64,000 bases of DNA from Mesocentrotus franciscanus (lineage: Eukaryota > Echinodermata > Echinoidea > Camarodonta > Strongylocentrotidae): NCBI GenBank assembly GCA_037976565.1, contig CP137671.1, forward strand, positions 26,669,813 to 26,733,812, written 5' to 3'. Positions within the stretch are counted from its first letter, which is position 1. Each line of letters begins with the position of its first letter. A program made the translations under genes and the position numbers. Under the pieces are notes generated by a model, which made no database searches, was not told the DNA's origin, and worked only from the letters and a program-made list of their open reading frames with translations. Shown piece by piece: positions 21,953-33,900 of the stretch.

Positions 21953-24110
21953 AAAAGCGATTAGAAAAGAAACGTAACTTTTAAAGATAGAGAACATGAA
22001 CTGTGTTAAGATTACAAACATGTGATAAAGAAGGTGAGAAAAAATAATGTCAATCATTAATGGCCCTGTCTATTTCATTTTGGGAATTATGAACCTTAAA
22101 AAAGTATACAGCTCTTAAAAAGTGGAATGAAAAGTTTTTAAAGAGAGTATCGAGATTATGAAACATTCCTTTTTTTAAGGGAAGAATAAAAGCAGTGGAC
22201 AAGAAAAAATCATGACATTTCTCCCCATCAAGATCGAGCTAACTAGGGCGAAGAAAAGATAATGATGATGATTTCCTTTTTTACCTTGCTGTTGGATAAA
22301 AATAGAGAGAGAACACAAAAGAAACTTTCCTTTTACAAGAGAAAACAGGATCTTTGTCGATCACAAGTGTGATTTTAGAAGAAGAAGAAAAAAACATTCT
22401 GGTCAGGGTGTGTTTGTATTCTTACTCTTTGAAATGCGGGAAACTATAAAGCTTTTTGAAAAGCAAAAAGAAAAAAAGTAGGCTTTGAACAAAGACAGAA
22501 CATCAATTGTGTCAATATTATGACACAGGTGCTATTTTCTTTTCCTTTTTAAAGAGAAGGTTCATTGATTTTAAAAACTAACTTTATTGTCATTATTGCC
22601 GAGGTGAAACTTTGATTTGACAAGGTTATCAAAATCAATGCTTGGAAACATTCGAAGTAATAATTATTAAGAATTACAAAACGCTTAAATACAGCCCCGG
22701 CATAACACCTGAAATGCTCTCCGATCGCTGCTGAGATGTGTGACGTCACATGTTGAACATGATTTGCACAAGCAGACGATGTCCCATGACATCTCACACA
22801 TTTTCAGTGCCTGTTTCGTCATCTTCTCTTCAGTTATTTATCTTACTTCACTACCGTCAGGCTAAATGTTTAATCTATTGCCTCACTCTAAACCCCGCGC
22901 ATGGTATTATTTTGATGAAAAATGCAGCGATAAAAAAATAAAGGAATCTTTCGCTTGTAAACAAAATAAGACGCCATTGTATTTTCAGCTGCATACACCG
23001 CGGTATGTTCGGCGTTTCAAGAGGGAACAAATACGTCCATGCTATCATTCCGGGGTTTTACATTTAAAAGTGAGGTTTCTTTGATTGTTCATTAACCCCT
23101 ATCCAGTGTATTTATAAACAAAAGAATTTAGTTATCAGAATCGGTTTCATATCCCTTTTTGAATGGTGTAAAATATCACCACATTTATATACACTAAACT
23201 TATTATAATTTGAGAAATAATAGCATTGCAATTATGTTCATTCTTTGTGGGATGTCGTCTGCTTGGGCAGGATTGGTTCATATTGTGACGGCATTAAAAC
23301 ATCGTTATTTTTCTGGCGAATCTCCCGCATATCTCAGATGCTATGGAGGTGGTTATATTTGTATTTTTATAAATCACCCGATATGTAGTTGACCTAAAAC
23401 GTGTACGATGGCCATTTGTTAGCTTACCAATTTCTAGTAATACGCTATTTGCCATATTTGTGATTTTCTTTGAACCCGCACTTTAATAGGGGAAAATAAT
23501 GTTCGTGGCGCTTATATGTTATACAAAAAGCAATAGCCTTTAAGGAAAGCTCGGAGAAAATCAATAACAGTCTTAAAACTATTCAGTTTATTTTCACTTC
23601 ACTGTTTAACATGATGAACAAGAGAGATGATAGAAAATAAACAGAGGCGGGGGAGAAAGATAACTGTATCAAAATATGATATTAATGCGTGATTTTAAAA
23701 GGAGAGCGAACAAAAAGAAGTCCAACTTTGGAAGCGTTTTGTTCTAGTAAATATACGTTTTTAAAACCATATTCCTCTCACGGCACAACAACTATTATCC
23801 CCACTAATACACCCTCTCTAGAAATGAGCTATATACCGTATATCAATTAAAGCTTATGAAATGGAGAATTAGAATAAAAAATAAAATCGAATTTGAAAAA
23901 GAGCGACTTCCGTCTCATTTTAACGTCACGAGTCACATTATTAGTGCCTCATGTTAGCGTCGGCGACTTAAGGGGACTGGGGCCTGCCTGTCCGCCTTGA
24001 AAATATTCAAAGGGGTCTACCCCTAAAATTGGAAGCTCACCGAGGAATTGTCTACGTAATAATTTAAATGCTATCCCTATTTTGAGAAGGGATCGATGGA
24101 TATTAAAAAA

Positions 24111-24163
<53 letters not shown>

Positions 24164-24940
24164 TGTCTATGCGACCAAAGAGCTAGTACAACCGTTACTC
24201 TGACATTAGTAACTGACTGTTACCTACTTTAGTGGTTAAGAGAATATTTTAATACACGCTGGCTCAGCCTCCTCAAAATGTTTAGCTCAATTACGCCACT
24301 GAAAAGGCCTGTTGGAGTTTGGGATTTTTCAGAATAGGGATCTGTTTCACAAAGCCTTTTTTCATGACAAATGACAAAAATCAGTGACAAATCTGCTGAT
24401 AACCAATCAGAAGCAAGGATTTCACTAGCTTATAACAAAATCTGTCATTTGTCACTGATGACAAATTTTGTGAAACGGGTCCCAAGTGCCTTCCCTTCCA
24501 GCAATGCATTGATATTAAACTTCTATTTAATACTCAGATACTTCCATTCTCAAGGCATGGTGCGCATGGTAGGAAAGTATTTGATAATGACCAGAATAAT
24601 AACAATGATAATGATAATAACAATAATAATTAAAAAAGTAATGATAATTATAATAATAATAATAATGATAATAAAAGGCCGTAATAATTTACCGATAACA
24701 GCAATAATGTTAACAACAGTAAGCCTATTATCTTATCTCTCCCTCGTCAAAAGTATGTGTGTGTGTGTGTGTGTGTGTAAATGGCAATTGGCAAAAAGGG
24801 GAAATAGGGGAATAGAAAGCATGAAAGAGAGAGGAAGGGGTCTAGAAGCCTAGCCTTGGGTGGGTGGCTAAGGGGGAGGGGGGTATGTCTATATATAAAT
24901 ATTGCCATCAAGAATTCAATTCACGGTAGAGATGATTATG
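21953..24940. other. Intergenic region between the two host genes
   Basis: It contains the presumed 3' UTR of the Ig receptor gene, an (AT)n tract (24,115-24,161), AAT/GAT and GTGTGT microsatellites (24,595-24,780), and a small inverted-repeat MITE at 24,346-24,482 whose ends read TCTGTTTCACAAAG and CTTTGTGAAACGGG-like. No further coding exon could be supported. Confidence 0.5.
22185..22190 (+). promoter_or_regulatory. Candidate polyadenylation signal
   Basis: AATAAA lies about 230 bases after the stop codon of the Ig receptor gene, a plausible 3'-UTR length. No transcript end can be seen directly. Confidence 0.4.
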
Positions 24941-24977
24941 AAACAGAAGTTGAGACATTAAAACAAGATGCCCAATG
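24900..24977 (+). CDS. SAMHD1: SAMHD1-like first exon (5' UTR plus ATG)
   Basis: The only upstream exon that fits ends AATG|GTAAGT. The start codon would be its last three bases (24,975-24,977), phase 0, giving Met directly before VFNDPIH. An in-frame TGA lies upstream. The transcription start is not defined. An out-of-frame ATG at 24,968 would make a short upstream ORF. Confidence 0.45.
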
Positions 24978-27900
24978 GTAAGTCGGCGTACTTTGCATAT
25001 GTGTAGGCCCTACGGCCCCCTTCAGAATGTTAGAGCCAAATCCCGGCCGTCACATGCTGTCGGCTGTAAAAATCAACCATCAGTACACAAAATGGAAGCT
25101 AGGTTCAAGTAAATTCCCCGATTGAAGGTTCCAGAATTCAGTTTCTTTCTCTTTCTCATATTACAGGTTTTCAATGACCCCATTCATAGCAGTGTTCAGA
25201 TGCCGAAGCATTGCCAGATAATCATCGATACACCAGAGTTTCAGAGACTACGATTCATCAAGCAGCTTGGCTGTACCTGTTATGTGTTCCCAAGTGCCGT
25301 CCATACCAGATTTGAACACTCGATAGGGTACGTTAACCAGGCGCGGATCCGGGGCAGGCCTTGCCCCCCGCCAAAAAAAGAGAGAGAGAGAGAGAGAGAG
25401 AAGGAAAAGAAGGGAAAGGGAAAGAGGAGAGAAATGGAGAGATAGAAGAAGAAGCAGAAAAGAAAAGGGGGAAAGAAGGAGATCGGGGGCCGAAAGGATG
25501 TTGCCTCCCCCAGCAAAAAAAAGAGAGAGAGAGAAGGAAGCAAAGGGAAAGAAAAAAAGGAAAAGAGGAGATAAGGAAAGGAAATAAATAGGAAGAAGGA
25601 TGAAAAGAAGGGGAGATGAGTTGCGATTAATTCGGCCAACAACGTGTGGATCGGGGGACCGAAAGGCCCTTGCCCTCCCCCAGCAAACCTAAAAGAGAGA
25701 GAAGGAAGGGAAGGGAAAGGGAAGAGGAGAGAAAAGGAAAGGAAATAAAGAGGAAGAAGAAAGTTGGGGGAGATCAGATGCGATTTCCCCGCCAACAAGG
25801 TGTGGATCGGGGGGGGGGCGAAAGGCCCTTGCCTCCCCCTGCCCCCTCCCTCTCGGTAAAGAGAGAGAGAGAGAGAAGGAAGGGAGGGAAGGGAAAGAGA
25901 AAGAGGAAAGAAAACATAGAGGAAGAAGAAAAGAAAAGGGGGAAAATAGGGAAAGATCAGTTGCAATTTTTATCGCTTCTTCTATCATCATTGTACAACT
26001 ATCATTGTACAAATGTATTTATTTATTCCTGTTTGATAACAGTAATATGAATATAAACAGCAACAAAACGAAAGGCGAAAGAAAACTATTTTGCAGGCAG
26101 AAAGAAACGCAAAAATGATCATGCATTAGCATGTAAGTGTACCATTAGATTTATTCATATTGTTTTATTACATTTTGTGTATTTGTATGAAAGAAAGCGC
26201 TTGAAACTTATAATGCGCATGATGCAATTTCAGGTGCAATTTACTGCAGTTGACCCCAATTAGAATTTAAGCATGATTTATTTCTAATTCGATACAAGTG
26301 ATTTACAAATTCTGCTGAAAATTTCCGGGGCTCTGCCCCCTGGATTCCACCTAGGGCCCTTGGATGCTAATCTGACCGTAATTTAATGCATAAAACCCCT
26401 GAGCTTCCGGGGGCTTCGCCCCCTGGACCCCGCGCCAATTAGTAACCTGCCAGTGTCACAAATAAGGTATTAAAATATGCTCATCTGACCGTAATTAATG
26501 CCTAAAAACCCTGAGCTTCGGGGGCTCTGCCCCCTGGACCCCACCAAGGGCCCTAAGACGGGCCCTTGGATGCTCATATGACGGTAATTTAATGCCTAAA
26601 ACCCCTAAGCTTCCGGGGGCTCTGCCCTCTGGACCCAACGCCAATTAGTGTCCTGCCAGTGCCACAATAATAAGGTATAAAAGTATGCTCATCTGACGGT
26701 AATTAAATGCCCATACGCCCTGAGCTTCCGGGGGCTCTGCCCCCTGGACCCCACCTAGGGCCCTAAAGCGGGCCCCTGGATGCTCATCTGACGGTAATTT
26801 AATGCCTAAAACCCCTAAGCTTCCGGGGGTTCTGCCCCCTGGACCCAACGCCAACTAGTGTCCTGCCAGTGTCACAATAATAAGGTATAAAAATATGCTC
26901 ATCTGACCGTAATAAAATGCCCATACGCCCTGAGCTTCCGGGGGCTCTGCCCCCTGGACCCCACCTAGGGCCCTAAGGCGGGTCCCTGGTTGCTCATCTG
27001 ACGGTAATTTAATGCCTAAAACCCCAAGCTTCCGGGGGCTCTGCCCCCTGGACCCAACACCATTTAGTGTCCTGCCAGTGTTACAATAATAAGGTATAAA
27101 AATATGCTCATCTGACCGTAAGTAAATGCCCATACGCCCTGAGCTTCCGGGGACTCCGCCCCCTGACCCCCGCCGGGGATTTGCCCCTAGACCCCATGCC
27201 AATTTACGCTACGCTCTACTTGATCGTAAATAACTTAGCCTCCCCCACCCACTTTGTAAAACGTTCGGCAGGGCCTGCATGTAAGAGTTGTGGTAATGCG
27301 GAATTTGTTTCTGCCCCCCAAACGATTTTGCTCATTACGCCACCGATTTAGTGGTCACCAATACCTACCAATATTTGGCTCGCACAATTTCAAATTTGGC
27401 CCCCCCCCCTAAGAAATCCTGGATCCGCGCCTGACGTTAACTTTTCATATTGAGAGATTTAAGGGTTATTGGGTTGGGTAGAAATGGACTCGAGTAGCGG
27501 GAATTAGGGATGTAAATCAACAAACGAATGGAAGACCAATAATCATTTCGAACTATATATACCTGGCGTCGATTGCACAGTTTGAAGAAATTGTCTCTGG
27601 TTTCAGCTATGATACTGGCCTTTGGTTAATCACGATACCATAAAGATTAACCAGCATATTCTATCACAACTTATCTTTATTCGATTATAAGGTTTTTATT
27701 TTTACAACAAAAGTTCCCCCTTCGGTAGTAGTTATCTAATCAATATAAAATTGCAAAATCTCTAAAAGATCATAAAAAGCACTGAAAAACAACGACCCTT
27801 ATTTTCAAGCAATTTAACTTCCATGGAACAGATAAATAAGTAAGCGAGATGCTAGATCTTTTAAATTGCTCCGGGCTTTCTTTCATCAAAAGTACGTTTG

Positions 27901-30900
27901 CAATTGGGTTTTAGGTAAGATACTGGGTAAAGGGTTAGTGTTGGGCATAGTGTTGGGTATAGTGTGGAAGTTAAGAATTCGGTTAGTGTAGGAGATTCAC
28001 GCAGATAAATTGTCGCCGGAGCATGACTCGTATAACCAGTAAGAGAATGGGTGAACTAGACATTGTCAGGCTTAATTTCTTGGTCATGAGAAGACATGCG
28101 ACAGAATATTCGATCCTGTCAAGACAAATTAACTTAGGAAGAAAATAACACGAAATCTGTGTTTATAAAGACAAGAAGACAAAATAATTCTTATGTTTTT
28201 TTCGACCTGAAGTTGATAAAATCCTTGATTGTGTGTTTTTGTATTTTTTCCAAATGAAATCAGTCAGTCTCTATGAAAATAAATACCCGTCTTTTAGTTG
28301 CCAGGAGCTTTACTACAAAATAATAATTATTAAAAGAATATTAACAAACTATCATCATTTCAGACTATATTACTTCCCATTTTCAATGCAGTGTCAGCCA
28401 CTTGGGGGGCAAACTGGCATCATTGCTCCAACAGAATGATCGTAACAGCAGCACCCCTATTTTGAACACTGAGGTCGCTTGTGTCGAGATCGCCTGTCTC
28501 TGCCGTAACCTCGGACACGGCCCCTTTTCTGATGCCTTTGAAGACATCGTACCACCAGACAAGAATGGCAAGAAATGGAAAGTGAGTTGAATAAATTACA
28601 GGCACGATGGCTCAGTGGTAGAGAGTAGTGGTCTCGTAACCGGGAGGTCCCGCGTTCGAAACCAAATCGATGAGCCAGTGCCCTTTAGTAAGGCTTTAAT
28701 CGTCATTACCAAGTCACTCGGTGAGGATTTTGGCCGTCGGTCCCCTTGTTGATTGCTTACAAGCATACACATATGGCGCGCCGTTTGACCAATAATTCAG
28801 ATAAACACTGTTTATCGAGCGATGAACACTCTTTATCGAGCGATAAACACTGTTTATCGAGCGATAAACACTGTTTATCAAGCGATAAACACTGTTTATT
28901 GAGAGAAACTATGTTTATCGACTGATAAACACAGTTTCTCTCGATAAACAATGTTTATCGCCGAAAAACACTGTTTATCGCCGATAAACAGTGTTTATCG
29001 AGAGAAACTGTGTTTATCAGTCGATAAACAGTGTTTATCGCCGAAAAACAGTGTTTATCGCCGAAAAACTGTGTTTATCAGTCGATAAACATAGTTTCTC
29101 TCGATAAACACTGTTTTTCTCTCGATAAACACTGTTTATCGCTCGATAAACAGTGTTTTTCGACGATAAACAGTGTTTATCGGCGATAAACAATGTTTAT
29201 CTGATTTATTGGGCAAATGGCGCGCACTCGTACTCCAGATCAGAGCCGTATGCACTACTCTGCACGTTAGTCAGGTGGCTTAGTGAAATTACCGTTACTT
29301 GCCTGATAAAAGCACCATTTTTGGTACAGGGCTTCCTTAGGACCTACTACAGTGTACTAAACGATATTAGGCTAGGAGCCCCCGGCAAACATGTCAATTT
29401 AAGGCTGTGGGGGCGGGGCGTCTTTTGGAGCCCCCAAATAATTTTATAACATTGATTTGTTGTACAAATATCATTTTTGGTACAGGGCTTCCTTAGGACC
29501 TACTGAACGAAATTAGGGTAGGAGTCCCGGCAAGAATATCATATAAGAGTGTGGGGCGGGGGCGTCGCCTCGTAGCCCACAAATAATTTATAAGGTAATA
29601 TAACATTGAGTTTTTGTTGTACATGTTTATAAACGCCATTTATGGTACAGGGCTTCATTTCAATTCAATTTATTCCAAGGTTTATTAAACAAAAACATGT
29701 GTCGCAGCCGAATGGCTGAATCGGTCATGTGTACAATTTAAAGACTCTTTACATATGTCAAACATAAAATACAGTTACAATTGATTTGCCAATTTTGAAA
29801 TATATTATAGTTAATATGTTAATATTGCTTGGGCAGCAAAAATAAGAAATCAGAAGATAACATGAAGTCAGAAAAACGGAGAGGAGAAACATTAAGAAAA
29901 GAAGTAAAAGAGTTATAAAAGTACATGTACATCAAAAAATATAAAATGCATACATGTACTTTTAAAGAGTCATTAAGACAATATACGAATATAAAAATAG
30001 AAATGAAAATATTATTTTCATAACATTGTTGACGTTTGATATTGGAAGTATTTGTATTATTGCTTAGAAAAGGATATAAAGAACTACAATTATGGTACTT
30101 TAAAATTCTTTTCACTTCAGATATAAAGTGGCTATTGAAGGGAAAGGGAACAGTATTTTGTTATATTGGTGTGTTATTATCTTATGGAGAGAAAAAAATC
30201 AGGAAACTTCAACATTTATGAAAGGAGTATAATACAAATAAAAAAATAAAAAAATTAATTCATCTATTTTGATTAATTGGGTTTGGCTTTATTGAGAAGA
30301 TCGACAAAGTAAGGTAGGGCCTAGGGGGCTATTTCGGAAACGATTGGTTTTGCACTTGAATTGTTGATATCTAGATGCATGGCGTAAGGAGATGGGTATG
30401 TTTTTCCTAAGAGGTATTAGGTACTACATGATGGGTGTTTAGCTAAGGATGTAGCTGAATGATGGTAGGGTGGAGACCCCGGCTTAACTATTCATATATG
30501 TGTGATTGGAGGCCCCATGGCGTTTGTACAACAAAAACTCAATGATATATTACCTTATAAATTATTTGTGGGCTACGAGGCGACGCCCCCGCCCCACACT
30601 CTTATATGATATACTTGCCGGGGACTCCTACCCTAATATCGTTCAGTAGGTCCTAAGGAAGCCCTGTACCAAAAATGATATTTGTACAACAAATCAATGT
30701 TATAAAATTATTTGGGGGCTCCAAAAAGATGCCCCGCCCCCACAGCCTTAAATTGACATTTTTGCCGGGGGCTCCTAGCCTAATATCGTTTAGTAGGTCC
30801 TAAGGAAGCCCTCTACCAAAAATGGTGCTTTTATCAGGCAAGTAACCGTAATTTTACTAAGCCACCTGACTAACGTGCAGAGTAGTGCATGCGGCTCTGA

Positions 30901-33900
30901 TCTGGATTACGAGTGCGCGCCATTTGCCTAATAAATCAGATAAACATTGTTTATCGCCGATAAACACAGTTTCTCTCGATAAACACTGTTTATCGGCGAT
31001 AAACAGTGTTTTTCGGCGATAAACACTGTTTATCGAGATAAACACTGTTTATCGACTGATAAACGCAGTTTCTCTCGATAAACACTGTTTATCGGCGATA
31101 AACATTGTTTATCGAGAGAAACTGTGTTTATCAGTCGATAAACAGTGTTTATCTCGATAAACAGTGTTTATCGCTTGATAAACAGTGTTTATCGCTCGAT
31201 AAACATTGTTTTTCGACGATAAACAGTGTTTATCTGAATTATTGGTCAAACGACGCGCCATATACACAAGCTTTCTTAGCACTCAGGTCAAACAAACCAA
31301 ACATTTATATTCAGAGGCGACTATCCATCTTTGTTATTAGGAGCAAATGCATATCAGTCGAAGTTACACTTGTCATAGGATAGTAGTTATGATAGTCTCT
31401 CCGGACAGGGAGAATTAATTAGCACCTAATTAGTGATTCATGTATGACTCACCAATATGAGCCACTCATGGCTCATTAGCATTAATTAAAAGAACAATTA
31501 ACAAACTAATTAAGAGATCCTTCCGCCATTTCCGTCATTAATTAGCCCTTTTTCCTCTTTGAACAATTCATAATTAATGAGCAATAATTAAAAGTACAAT
31601 AGACCAATTAAAAAGATCCTTCCACGACTGTTGTCATTGATTAGCATTTTCATGGTTATGGATAAAAACACGCCATGCACACCAAATGCTATTTCCATTT
31701 GTTGCTGTGTTTGGGGATAGGAAGTGAGATGCACACGATGAGTCTGCAAACAATAAAGCAGAGAAGGTAAAAGAGGACTGGGGTGTGATCCGTGATGACT
31801 TCTCTCTCTGGTATCTCTTTGTTGTTTAACACCTCGTGTGGATGATGAATGATGATGATGATACGATGCAGGAAAGAGAGAGAGAAAGGTTATTGTTTGT
31901 GTATTTCCTTTTTGATGAGTATTGTGGGACTGGTCAGTTCTGTGTAGGATATGGTCCCATCTATAGACTATTGTTAGGGAGGAACAAGTGGACAATACGA
32001 GGAAAGCAGCATGTCCAAGTCCACTGTTAGGATCAAGGGCGTACCCTCTTTGTGTGGGGATGGGTCGCAGGTAGAAAGGAAGTGGGGTGGGTAATGACAA
32101 TAGAGTCAATGACACAGTGTGCATCCTTTGTCATTGACTTGACCAGGAAGGGAAATAATGCCTGACCAATGACGGTGGTAAGTACGAGGTCACTCCCAAT
32201 TTCTCCCTTGTGCTACCCTGTGATTGGCTGATGGTGAAGTGGTACGTAACGGTAGAAGTTTTACCAATCTGTGATTGGATGAGTGTTACGATAGGGAGTG
32301 CACTGTGGGGTGGGTCTATAATATGATGGATGACGGCCGGTTTAGTTTTAAACTTCAATTGGTTTGCCGATCACTTAGAAGATGCTCTCCAACTTTATTC
32401 GCACGTAGCCAACTCGTACATTCAGCATAATTATGGTAACCACGGTCGAACTTGTACAGCGATTGCATGCCTGTACATTCCTGGCTGATGTGTCGGCCTT
32501 ACGCGAAGAGTTATACGAGGAACTCGAGCCAAATCATCACTGCTTGATCTTTGCCAGGATAACGTATTATCTAGGACAGGAGGAGACCATTGGTACAAAC
32601 AGTACAGGTAAGTTGAAGTTATATTTGTATATTTCTAATTATCATGTATGCAATGATTTTGTTTACGTCCAACATGGAGACGTATGTACTCAATTCAACA
32701 CTTATCCGATATAGCCGTGTGTGTTTATCCCTATGGACATTTTTGTTTACAGATCATGATGTAGATGGCACGCCTGCACAAAGATCCTCCACATCCACCG
32801 GACAGCCAGCGGTGCATGCACCCGCGACGATCAGGGACTACACGCAGGGCGGACCTTCCACCAGTGGACTTCCATCGGCCAAGCAGCGACCAATGGCTGC
32901 ATCAGCGGTGCATCATGGTACGGGATTTCAAACCAGGGACTACACACAGGGTGGACCCTCCACCAGCGGACCCCGATCCAAGCAACCTTTGGCTGGTAGG
33001 ACGGCGGCGACTCTAACAAAGACAGGAGGATCATTATCACCGAATGCAAGCAACAAGCGTCCTGCAAGCGAGACTCTTCCAAGACCCCATAATCCTTACC
33101 TATATACAATGTAAGTAGAGTAAGCCAGAAACACAACAAGAAGTTTAATGCCAATAGCACAGATTATTCCACAAGTTTTAAGTCTGTTGCCAAAAATGGG
33201 CCGTTGATTGACATGATGCCTCGTGTGAGTGGAATGTTCGATGAGATTGTGAATGACATGCTTCAAGGAGCGAATGAGAGGGATTTTGTCAGGATAGTGT
33301 TTAATGCAACCCAGCTAGATAAACCCGTTAGTATGCCATTCGTAAGGCGTGACCAGCTTGACCATAGTGTATTTTCCACGAAGCAGTTTCGTTGGATGAA
33401 AATGTGGCATTTAATATCATCCACTTGCAAATGCCAAAAAGGGGTAAAAGTTCACAGAGGTATCTCAGGCTGACCGAAAAACTAATGAAATTGACGAGTA
33501 TTATTAGGATAAAAGACAGGGGCGATGATAACATGTGGTGTACTAGGGCCCTCGTTACGGGTATTGCTAGCATAGAAAATGATTTAAATCGGAATTACAT
33601 TGGACAAAGCTATGGGAAACAGGCACAGTACGCACAAGAATTGCACAAAGAGCCCAACGCTCCTTACGTAAAATGTGGCATAAATTAAACTGTTTGAGAA
33701 TACTTCTAGAATGCAAAATTACAGGGTGCTCGTGATATCGAGAGATAATCTTAATACCATTGTCTATGCTGGGCCCGATGACAGGGAACATTCGATGTAT
33801 ACTATACGCTCACGATGATCATTATGATCTTATGACATCGTTGAGTCTATTTTATGGTAGATCGTACTTTTGCGAGAATTGTCTAAAGGGGTACGATGCA

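Larger units (their letters stand above)
28772..31262. mobile_element. Foldback transposon with ~850-bp inverted arms
   Basis: The termini are TATGGCGCGCCGTTTGACCA and an inverted copy differing at one base, flanked by TACACA on both sides (28,766-28,771 and 31,263-31,268). The left arm, 28,772-~29,640, is inverted at ~30,520-31,262. Each arm has an outer cluster of quasi-palindromic 19-mers and an inner part with repeated GGTACAGGGCTTCCTTAGGA. The loop (29,650-30,520) holds unrelated sequence starting TTTCAATTCAATTTATTCCA, perhaps a second insertion. No transposase frame is seen. Confidence 0.88.

Noticed and set aside
24908..24977. Upstream exon read in the frame GRDDYETEVETLKQDAQW
   Set aside because: It is open, but ends in phase 2 at the GTAAGT donor, while exon 2 must be entered in phase 0 to read VFNDPIH.
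25280..26050. Several long open frames up to 228 codons on both strands
   Set aside because: They arise from GA-rich repeats inside the hAT element. Composition is Phe/Leu/Ser on one strand and Lys/Glu/Arg on the other.
26645..27202. Gly/Pro-rich minus-strand frames
   Set aside because: They follow the ~215-bp tandem unit; the same peptide recurs with each unit.
28757..28951. Open frame with repeated SLDKQCL
   Set aside because: Direct translation of the palindromic 19-mer cluster.
28800..29205. Regularly spaced short repeats resembling a CRISPR array
   Set aside because: Units are palindromic, adjoin without unique spacers, and lie in a eukaryotic transposon arm.
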